14,012 bases of DNA from Bacteroidota bacterium. Its GTDB lineage: Bacteria; Bacteroidota; Bacteroidia; Chitinophagales; Chitinophagaceae. Shown here piece after piece: positions 7,782 to 14,012 of the stretch. A program made the translations under genes and the position numbers. Position 1 is the stretch's first letter. Every line of letters starts with the position of its first letter. The stretch spans positions 1-14,012 of the forward strand of contig JAGWPI010000088.1 of the NCBI GenBank assembly GCA_028877005.1. Reading direction: 5' to 3'. Under the pieces are notes generated by a model. The model was not told the origin of the DNA and did not search any database. It saw nothing but the letters and a program-made list of their open reading frames with translations.

Positions 7782-9530
7782 TTATCTATTCATACTGGCC
7801 AAAAATTCTTCATTGCTTTTTGTGCCACGCATTCTCTTTAACAATTCTGTCATAGCTTCCTCTGTATTCATATCATTTAAGAATAGGCGTAAAATGTTCA
7901 TGCGTTGTAAGGTTTCTTTATCTAGCAATAAATCATCCCTTCGGGTAGAAGAACCCACTAAATCAATAGCCGGATAAATTCGTCGATTGGCTAATTTTCG
8001 ATCTAGTACTAATTCCATATTACCGGTACCTTTAAATTCTTCAAAAATTACTTCATCCATTTTGCTACCGGTATCAATTAAGGCAGTAGCAAGAATTGTA
8101 AGTGATCCACCATGTTCTATTTTACGTGCTGCGCCAAAAAATTGTTTGGGTTTTTGCATAGCATTGGCTTCTACACCACCGCTTAATACTTTGCCACTTG
8201 ATGGGGCAACTGTATTATGTGCTCTTGCTAAACGAGTAATACTATCTAATAAAATAACCACATCATGTCCACACTCTACCAAACGTTTGGCTTTTTGTAA
8301 GGCTATTGTAGAAACTTTTACGTGTTTTTCTGCCGGTTCATCAAAGGTAGAAGCAATAACTTCTGCACGTACACTTCGTTCCATATCGGTAACTTCTTCC
8401 GGCCTTTCATCAATCAGAACCACCATCAAATAACATTCAGGATGGTTGGCTGCAATAGCATTGGCTACTGCTTTTAATAACATGGTTTTACCCACTTTGG
8501 GTTGTGCTACAATTAAACCTCTTTGCCCTTTGCCAATAGGAGTAAATAAATCCATAATACGTGTGCTGTAATCACCGGCATTGGTAAAAAGATTCAACTT
8601 TTCGAAAGGAAATAATGGCGTTAAATAATCAAAAGGAACTCTGTCCCTTACTTCATCCGGACGCTTTCCATTAATAGCATCTACCTTTAATAAAGCAAAA
8701 TATTTTTCGCCTTCTTTGGGCGGTCGAACAGATCCCGATACTGTATCACCGGTTTTTAAACCAAATAATTTTATTTGAGAAGGAGAAACATATACATCAT
8801 CCGGTGAGCTTAAGTAATTATAATCACTACTTCTTAAAAAACCATAACCATCCGGCATCATTTCTAAAACACCCTCTCCACCAATTACCCCATCAAATTC
8901 TATATTAAACACCTGTTGGCGTTGTTGAGGTCTTTGTTGTGGCAAGGTTGCTTCCGTTGGTGTATTTTGATTGTCTTCTGTATTTTCTTTTACTTGGGCT
9001 CCATTTTCTACTTTAGTTGCAGTATCATGGGTGGCTTTGTGTGTAGTATGGTGTTCTTTTGTTGTCTTTTTTTCTCTGGCTGTCTTTTCTTTTTCTTCAG
9101 TAGCTTTCAACATTTGTTGTGCTAATAAAGCAGTTTTTTCATCTAAACTTACAGATTCGGTTGTATTATCTGCATTATCAATGGGTGTTTCTTCCGCTTT
9201 TTTGGCTTTACGATGCCGCATAATAGGCCTATTAGTTCCGGAACTACTGCCTGCCGTTTCTTCCATTTCCGGTTCGTCGTGCATTACAAAGGCCTCTTCA
9301 GTTGAATTGCCCGTTGTGGTTTTTACTGTGGCTGCTTTTTTGGGTTTGCCGGTTGTTTTCTTAGCCACTTTTTTATCTTGTTTTTCACTGGCTACCATAG
9401 CTTGACTATCCAGAATTTTATAAATTAAATCCTGTTTGTCTAATTTTTTAGCATTGGTAATTTTTAGGTTTTCGGCAATGTCCAGAAGTTCTGGAACCAG
9501 CATGTCGTTCAGTTGTAAAATGTCGTACAT
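7782..9530 (-). CDS. rho: Transcription termination factor Rho with long disordered insert
   Basis: Rho is the hexameric RNA-dependent ATPase/helicase that ends transcription. The 582 residues compare with 419 in E. coli. Residues 1-45 are the Rho N-terminal helical domain. Residues about 46-205 are a low-complexity insert rich in Lys, Thr, Glu and Gln (for example [26 protein letters not shown]). The RNA-binding cold-shock fold follows (207-283, with [21 protein letters not shown]), then the ATPase: Walker A AQPKVGKT (342-349), [11 protein letters not shown] (373-383), Walker B VVILLDS (424-430), Q-loop LSGGVEANA (449-457) and R-loop KGTGN (500-504). All key motifs are intact. Disordered inserts of this type are typical of Bacteroidota Rho and have been linked to condensate formation in Bacteroides. 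The gene stands alone, with a 342-base upstream gap to asnS. Confidence 0.98.
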   Translation of the reverse strand: MYDILQLNDMLVPELLDIAENLKITNAKKLDKQDLIYKILDSQAMVASEKQDKKVAKKTTGKPKKAATVKTTTGNSTEEAFVMHDEPEMEETAGSSSGTNRPIMRHRKAKKAEETPIDNADNTTESVSLDEKTALLAQQMLKATEEKEKTAREKKTTKEHHTTHKATHDTATKVENGAQVKENTEDNQNTPTEATLPQQRPQQRQQVFNIEFDGVIGGEGVLEMMPDGYGFLRSSDYNYLSSPDDVYVSPSQIKLFGLKTGDTVSGSVRPPKEGEKYFALLKVDAINGKRPDEVRDRVPFDYLTPLFPFEKLNLFTNAGDYSTRIMDLFTPIGKGQRGLIVAQPKVGKTMLLKAVANAIAANHPECYLMVVLIDERPEEVTDMERSVRAEVIASTFDEPAEKHVKVSTIALQKAKRLVECGHDVVILLDSITRLARAHNTVAPSSGKVLSGGVEANAMQKPKQFFGAARKIEHGGSLTILATALIDTGSKMDEVIFEEFKGTGNMELVLDRKLANRRIYPAIDLVGSSTRRDDLLLDKETLQRMNILRLFLNDMNTEEAMTELLKRMRGTKSNEEFLASMNR

Positions 9531-9872
9531 AGAATGTGTTGAATAGAAAAATTTTCTTTAGCTTTCTTGATCAATTTTTTAAATAATGCAATGAGACTTG
9601 AAAATGATTGGTAATGGTGGAAAAGAGGTAAACTGAGATGTCTGCGGGATTGTAATTCGTGTCAAATCAGTTTGTTTCCGATGCAATGTTACTGTAAAAA
9701 CTTCAAAATCAAGAAATATTTCTTTGAAACTGTTATAAAAATAGTGTTTAATAATGGAAACTAGGCGATTTTTGCGGCAAAAGCACATGTAAAGGGCTCT
9801 GTAGTGGTAGTAATGCTTGTATCTTTGCTGCCCTGAACTTGATTTTATTACATATTATTTAAAAGCAGCTAC
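9531..9872. other. Divergent intergenic region of rho and asnS
   Basis: These 342 bases hold the upstream regions of rho (minus) and asnS (plus). The asnS promoter core is at 9820-9837. I found no exact TAnnTTTG box for rho. A 69-codon minus-strand frame at 9579-9788 has no recognisable domain and an unlikely composition, so I do not call it a gene. A long rho leader is possible, but no clear structure was seen. Confidence 0.6.
9820..9837 (+). promoter_or_regulatory. asnS promoter core: -7 box plus GC-rich discriminator
   Basis: TATCTTTG (9820-9827) matches the Bacteroidota -7 consensus and is followed by CTGCCCTGAA. The same 18 bases, with two differences, precede tRNA-Phe at 11417-11434. 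No convincing -33 TTG is seen. Transcription would start roughly 40 bases before the asnS ATG. Confidence 0.6.
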
Positions 9873-11321
9873 ATGTTGAATCGACGTATTAAAATTAAAG
9901 CTTTACTGCAACAAGCGCCAATAGGTACTACGGTAACTGTAATGGGCTGGGTACGCACTTTTAGAAACAATCAATTTATTGCTTTAAATGATGGTAGCAC
10001 CAACCATAATTTACAAGTAGTGGTACCATTGGGTATGTTACCTGAAGCTGCTTTAAAAAGAATTACTACAGGTGCTTCTTTAAAAGTACAAGGTACCATT
10101 GCAGCAAGTGTGGGAAAAGGCCAAAGTATTGAACTATTAGCCACAACTATTGATGTTTTGGGTGATAGCGATCCGGAAAAATACCCCCTTCAACCCAAAA
10201 AACATAGCCTTGAATTTTTAAGAGAAATAGCGCATTTGCGGTTTAGAACCAACACCTTTGGGGCAATTTTCAGAATTAGACATTCATTGGCTTTTGCTGT
10301 ACATCATTTTTTTAATGAAAGAGGATTTCTGTATTTGCATACACCCATTATTACAGCTAGCGATGCAGAAGGGGCAGGAGAAATGTTTCGGGTAACCACC
10401 CTCCCTTTTGATGGCACACCCCGAAATGAAGATGGTACTGTTAATTTTAAAGAAGATTTTTTTGGTAAATCTACCAACCTAACCGTAAGCGGCCAGTTAG
10501 AAGGAGAACTCGGTGCCATGGCATTTAGTGAAATATACACATTTGGACCCACCTTTAGGGCAGAAAATTCTAATACAACACGCCATTTAGCTGAATTTTG
10601 GATGATTGAACCGGAAATGGCTTTTTATGATTTAGAAGATAATATGAATTTAGCCGAAGCCTTTATTCAATATCTTATTCGGTATGTAATGGAGCATAAT
10701 CAAGATGATTTACAATTTTTAGATCAACGCTTGGCCGAAGAAGAAAAACAAAAACCGGCTAATGAAAGAACTGAACTTGGATTATTAGAAAAGTTGAATT
10801 TTGTTGTGAATAACCAATTCGAAAGAATTACTTACACAGAAGCTATACAAATATTATTAGAAAGCCCTGCTTACAAAAAAAAGAAGTTTAAGTATGAAGT
10901 AAACTGGGGTATTGATATGCAAAGTGAGCATGAGCGCTATTTGGTGGAAAAACATTTTAAAAAGCCGGTTATTGTAACCGGTTATCCGGCTGCAATAAAA
11001 GCATTTTACATGCGAATGAATGATGGTTGCGAACCAGGAAAAGAAACTGTAGCAGCTATGGATATATTGGCGCCTGGCATTGGCGAAATTGTTGGAGGAT
11101 CACAAAGAGAAGAACGTTTGGAAGTATTACAAAAGCGAATGGAATTAATGCATATACCAATAGAAGAAATGAGTTGGTATTTAGATACCCGCCGTTTTGG
11201 AACTGTTCCACATGCAGGCTTTGGTTTGGGTTTTGAAAGAATGGTGCAGTTTGTAACCGGCATGACTAATATTCGCGACGTGATACCTTTTGCACGCACA
11301 CCTAAAAACTGTTCTTTTTAA
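9873..11321 (+). CDS. asnS: Asparaginyl-tRNA synthetase
   Basis: AsnRS is a class IIb synthetase that charges tRNA-Asn with asparagine. The 482 residues contain an N-terminal OB anticodon-binding domain (about 18-100, with [20 protein letters not shown]) and a class II core. [11 protein letters not shown] lies at 167-177. An [22 protein letters not shown] segment spans 191-212; its SQLEGE-like block is expected in the family. Motif 2 is [21 protein letters not shown] (228-248), and motif 3 is [29 protein letters not shown] (449-477). [15 protein letters not shown] separates AsnRS from AspRS. The length is slightly greater than E. coli AsnRS (466). The ATG at 9873 gives the usual short N-terminal lead-in to the OB fold. 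Having an AsnRS implies that Asn-tRNA can be made directly, without needing the amidotransferase route. Confidence 0.98.
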   Translation: MLNRRIKIKALLQQAPIGTTVTVMGWVRTFRNNQFIALNDGSTNHNLQVVVPLGMLPEAALKRITTGASLKVQGTIAASVGKGQSIELLATTIDVLGDSDPEKYPLQPKKHSLEFLREIAHLRFRTNTFGAIFRIRHSLAFAVHHFFNERGFLYLHTPIITASDAEGAGEMFRVTTLPFDGTPRNEDGTVNFKEDFFGKSTNLTVSGQLEGELGAMAFSEIYTFGPTFRAENSNTTRHLAEFWMIEPEMAFYDLEDNMNLAEAFIQYLIRYVMEHNQDDLQFLDQRLAEEEKQKPANERTELGLLEKLNFVVNNQFERITYTEAIQILLESPAYKKKKFKYEVNWGIDMQSEHERYLVEKHFKKPVIVTGYPAAIKAFYMRMNDGCEPGKETVAAMDILAPGIGEIVGGSQREERLEVLQKRMELMHIPIEEMSWYLDTRRFGTVPHAGFGLGFERMVQFVTGMTNIRDVIPFARTPKNCSF

Positions 11322-11416
11322 AAAAGATTTTTTTGATAAACAAAGAAAAATCACATTAAAAAATAAAATTTAGAATAAAAGTTGAGAAATCTTGCGTTAA
11401 AATAATTGTACTTCCC

Positions 11417-11434
11417 TATATTTGCTGCCCCGAA
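11417..11434 (+). promoter_or_regulatory. tRNA-Phe promoter core
   Basis: TATATTTG (11417-11424) is an exact TAnnTTTG -7 box, followed by CTGCCCCGAA. A TTG at 11392-11394 lies 22 bases upstream and may be the -33 element. The core is almost identical to that of asnS. The mature tRNA starts 21 bases downstream. Confidence 0.65.
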
Positions 11435-11445
11435 AGGGTAAGGAT

Positions 11446-11518
11446 GGTGCGGTAGCTCAGTAGGTAGAGCAAAGGACTGAAAATCCTTGTGTCGGCGGTT
11501 CGATCCCGCCCCACACCA
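11446..11518 (+). tRNA. tRNA-Phe (anticodon GAA)
   Basis: The 73 bases fold as a standard tRNA. The parts are acceptor GGTGCGG, T8 A9, D stem GCTC/GAGC, anticodon stem AAGGA/TCCTT with loop CTGAAAA (anticodon GAA at 11479-11481), variable loop GTGTC, T stem GGCGG/CCGCC with loop TTCGATC, acceptor 3' strand CCACACC and discriminator A. The terminal CCA is not encoded; the genome continues CAC. The fifth acceptor pair is C-A, a mismatch. It has its own promoter core and terminator, so it is probably transcribed as a single-tRNA unit. Confidence 0.96.
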
Positions 11519-11523
11519 CACAA

Positions 11524-11559
11524 AAAAAGCGGTTATGAAAAAAATCATAGCTGCTTTTT
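11524..11559 (+). terminator. Intrinsic terminator after tRNA-Phe
   Basis: A 15-bp stem joins 11524-11538 with 11545-11559 around an A6 loop. It has no mismatch and two G-T wobbles, and the right arm ends in TTTTT. It begins 5 bases after the tRNA end. Confidence 0.85.
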
Positions 11560-11964
11560 ATTTTGAATGGCACTTCTTTCAGAATATTCATGTTAACACA
11601 ATCAATCTCTTGCTTCCCATCATTAGCGGGAGATTTACAACAGATAATACACTTATATGTTTGATGAGCGTTTAGATAAAAAAAATTACAACTTAATGAT
11701 GCAGATGAAGTAACAACATCTTGTTTAGAACAATCTACAAAAAAGTTTGGTGTAATTGTGCATGCAATCTCTATCCACATTTCAAGGGTTGGTTTGCAGT
11801 AAACAATAAAATAGCTCTATACAATTAAAGCCAAACGCTATACCATGTACCTTTTCCAACACCATTCTTTCGCAAAATGGATATAAAAAACGTTGGTTTC
11901 AAGTTCATTGAATCCTAAGTACAGCTATGAAATAATAGAATGAACAGTTAATGCAAAATGGTTT
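11560..11964. other. Intergenic stretch without a convincing gene
   Basis: About 400 bases lie between the tRNA-Phe terminator and the end of the glucosylglycerol gene. On the minus strand a frame stays open from 11816 through the terminator and the tRNA to 11457, with ATG at 11780. Its first 85 or so residues are Cys-rich (for example TYKCIICCKSP) but contain no Arg and almost no Gly. A second minus-strand frame, 11908-11825, begins MNLKPTFFISILRKNG and ends after 27 residues. They could be remnants of a decayed gene or chance frames. No repeat, integrase or attachment-site duplication was recognised. Confidence 0.5.
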
Positions 11965-14012
11965 TTAATTTAATAAGTTATCAAAAAAATCTTTTGCCCA
12001 AAAATCAATATCATAATAAGCAACTTGTTCATACAATCTTTGTAAACGCATTTGGGCATCCGTTTCGCTCATCAGCAATGCCTGTACTAAGCCTTCTTTT
12101 AAAGAACGGGCATCATAAGGATTGGTTAATACTGCATAAGGTAATTCAACTGCAGCACCAGCAAATTCAGATAATACCAATACACCTTTTGCATCTGTTA
12201 TTTGTCCTTGAACCGCAATATATTCTTTGGCTACTAAATTCAAACCATCACGCAAAGGGGTAATCCATGCTACATCAGCTGCAGCATAATACGATATAAT
12301 TTCTTCAAAAGGAAAAGAACGGAAAAATAAACGAATGGGCACCCATTGCATATTGGCATATTTACCATTAATTCTGCCAACGGCATGCTCTAAATCGTGT
12401 TGTGTTTTTTCATAAATTTTCATGCCTTGTGCAGGTGGTGTACAAATATTAACTAATTCAACCTTGCCATGAAATTCCGGATAATCATGTAAAAACTGTT
12501 CAAAAGCCATCACTTTTTCCAGCGGGCCTTTTACATAGTCTAAACGCTCAACACTAATGACCATTTTTTTATTAGTGAACAAATTTTTAATTTCTTTAAT
12601 TTTTGTTTGGGTTGAGGGTGCTTGCATTAATGTTTGAATGTAATGTACATTAATACCTACCGGGTTAGCGCCTAATTTAACCTTTCGTTGGCCTGTATCT
12701 ATTAAAGTAGTCATTTGTTGTACACCTAAAGCGGTGCTATAGGTTAAATAGCGAGGTGCACAGTTAATTTTTTCTATTTCAGTTACCGGAAAAAGGCTTT
12801 TGGCAACGTCTACAAAATTTTCAACATATCTAGGAATATGAAATCCGATGTAATTGCATTGTAACAAGCTGCCAATAATTTCACCGCGCCACGGCAAAAT
12901 ATTAAAGGTATCGGCAGAGGGGAATGCAGTATGGTGAAAAAATGCAATTATAACATCCGGCCTAAGTTCGCGTAAAAAGCCGGGTACAAGCCACAAATTG
13001 TAATCATGTATCCATACAATGGCATTTAAGTCTGCCTGTTCGGCAGCTTTTTCTGCAAATAATTTATTAATGTGTACATAATGGTCCCAGTGGTTGTGGT
13101 TAAATTTTGCTTTATCAATAAATGAAAATATGGTAGGCCAAAATGCTTCTTTCGAAAACGATTTATAAAAAATTTCTATTTCTTTTTTGGTAAGGCCAAT
13201 TCTAGAAGCCATTAAATTTGGATACTTTTCTTTGTCGATATACAAATTGCGCAATGGCTCTGAGTTTTTAGTAACTTCTTCCCATGCAATCCAGACACCT
13301 GAACGGCCGTTGGCAAAAAAGCCCTGGAGGGTTGGTAAAATTCCATTTGGACTTTTAGGAGGTATTTGTTGTTTTTGACCATTTATTTCTTTTGTTTCAT
13401 AGGGAAAACGGTGATAAAGCATTAACAATTGTGGTATATTACTACTTTCTTTATGAATAATGATTTCATCTAGTTCACTAATATATTCAGATAGGTTTTC
13501 AAATTGTTCAATAGCTTCTACGATGCCGCCTGCACCGGCTGATTTTGCATAATATATTCTTGATATATTATTTGTAGCCTGCCTTAGGGCTTGTTCAGCA
13601 TTGCCCACTACCACACCTTTAAAACCGCATTGATACATGGCTAAATCGTTCAATGTATCACCTGCTACCAAAATTTTATTGGCATCTTCATTTATGTGTT
13701 TAATTAATTTTGTAAGAGTGGTTCCTTTATTTACGCCCTTTGGAAGTATATCTAAGTATTTACCTGCCGAGAATATAATATCGCAATCCAATTGTTGAGC
13801 AATAGGCGTAAACTTTTCTATATCTGATTCTTGTTGTATATAGAAGGAGCATCGTCTTTGTTGGGGCACTTCTTGGTATTGTAAGCCCGGTATATTTTTT
13901 AAATGTTCTCTTATTTTTAATTCACCCGGCCAAATTTGTTCAATTTCATTTTGGATGGGTTCAATGGGTTCTAACGTATATCCATTTACGATGGTTGCAC
14001 CTACATCGCAAA
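11965..14012 (-). CDS. Bifunctional glucosylglycerol-phosphate phosphatase/synthase (GgpPS type), N terminus cut by window edge
   Basis: This gene would make the compatible solute glucosylglycerol. A GT20 glycosyltransferase joins ADP-glucose to glycerol 3-phosphate, and a HAD phosphatase removes the phosphate. The 681 visible residues are open to the right edge, so the true start lies outside the window; a GTG at 13869 is only an internal codon. The phosphatase comes first: CDVGAT at 1-6, KGVNKG at 91-96 and GDTLND at 117-122. The synthase follows: SPNGILP at 220-226, HDYN at 335-338, FFHHTAFPSAD at 357-367, GFHIPRYVENF at 389-399, ERLDYVKGPLEK at 488-499 and DGLNLVAKEY at 588-597. GFHIPRYVENF and YVKGPLEK point to GgpS rather than to trehalose-phosphate synthase OtsA. 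The phosphatase-first order is that known from bifunctional GgpPS of heterotrophic bacteria. OtsA-like activity remains the main alternative. Confidence 0.85.
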   Translation of the reverse strand, partial: CDVGATIVNGYTLEPIEPIQNEIEQIWPGELKIREHLKNIPGLQYQEVPQQRRCSFYIQQESDIEKFTPIAQQLDCDIIFSAGKYLDILPKGVNKGTTLTKLIKHINEDANKILVAGDTLNDLAMYQCGFKGVVVGNAEQALRQATNNISRIYYAKSAGAGGIVEAIEQFENLSEYISELDEIIIHKESSNIPQLLMLYHRFPYETKEINGQKQQIPPKSPNGILPTLQGFFANGRSGVWIAWEEVTKNSEPLRNLYIDKEKYPNLMASRIGLTKKEIEIFYKSFSKEAFWPTIFSFIDKAKFNHNHWDHYVHINKLFAEKAAEQADLNAIVWIHDYNLWLVPGFLRELRPDVIIAFFHHTAFPSADTFNILPWRGEIIGSLLQCNYIGFHIPRYVENFVDVAKSLFPVTEIEKINCAPRYLTYSTALGVQQMTTLIDTGQRKVKLGANPVGINVHYIQTLMQAPSTQTKIKEIKNLFTNKKMVISVERLDYVKGPLEKVMAFEQFLHDYPEFHGKVELVNICTPPAQGMKIYEKTQHDLEHAVGRINGKYANMQWVPIRLFFRSFPFEEIISYYAAADVAWITPLRDGLNLVAKEYIAVQGQITDAKGVLVLSEFAGAAVELPYAVLTNPYDARSLKEGLVQALLMSETDAQMRLQRLYEQVAYYDIDFWAKDFFDNLLN

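Noticed and set aside
8916..9405. Plus-strand frames opposite the Rho N-terminal region
   Set aside because: They are antisense shadows of the Lys/Thr/Glu-rich insert, which reads as Ser/Val/Phe-rich nonsense on the other strand.
9579..9788. 69-residue minus-strand frame upstream of rho
   Set aside because: No domain, signal peptide or start context is recognisable, and it lies in the rho/asnS promoter region.
11457..11545. Minus-strand peptide VWGGIEPPTQGFSV over the tRNA
   Set aside because: It is the antisense translation of the tRNA-Phe gene, a well-known annotation artefact.
11535..11675. Plus-strand small frame beginning MKKIIAAFYF
   Set aside because: It starts inside the tRNA terminator hairpin and has no support beyond a hydrophobic start.
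13867..13869. GTG as the start of the glucosylglycerol enzyme
   Set aside because: The frame stays open to the window edge with phosphatase-like sequence (CDVGAT) upstream, so this is an internal Val codon.

Overview
The window looks like chromosomal DNA of a Bacteroidota species, probably from the Chitinophagaceae or a near relative. It is AT-rich, with -7 promoter elements of the TAnnTTTG type and few Shine-Dalgarno sequences. Rho carries a long disordered insert of the Bacteroidota kind, and AsnRS, RmuC and GH32 sequences of this style are common in that phylum. The species assignment is inference.

Layout, left to right. (1) 1-462 is the 3' part of a KdsB-type CMP-Kdo synthetase, followed by a small DUF5684-like membrane protein (570-950). 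(2) A secreted GH32 beta-fructosidase (1169-2656) stands alone, without transport genes. (3) 2742-3815 encodes a KdnB-like Fe-dependent dehydrogenase/oxidase that would oxidise C8 of Kdo, so with KdsB it suggests 8-amino-Kdo (Kdo8N) lipopolysaccharide chemistry. (4) On the minus strand, mnmH (4928-5992) overlaps selD (3880-4935) by 8 bases. Together they form a two-gene selenium unit that would make 2-selenouridine in tRNA. (5) rmuC (+) and rho (-) converge on a strong bidirectional terminator. (6) asnS (9873-11321) and tRNA-Phe(GAA) (11446-11518) follow on the plus strand. They share an almost identical 18-base promoter core, and the tRNA is followed at once by an intrinsic terminator. (7) 11519-11964 has no convincing gene, only decayed-looking open frames. 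(8) 11965 to the right edge (minus strand) is a two-domain glucosylglycerol-phosphate phosphatase/synthase, cut at its N terminus by the window edge.

Most genes are housekeeping, and I see no mobile element, CRISPR array or defence island. The points most worth checking are the Kdo8N hint (kdsB plus kdnB), the minimal selenium unit (selD-mnmH) with a Cys-type SelD, the fused glucosylglycerol enzyme with an unusual phosphatase motif I, and the matching promoter cores of asnS and tRNA-Phe.
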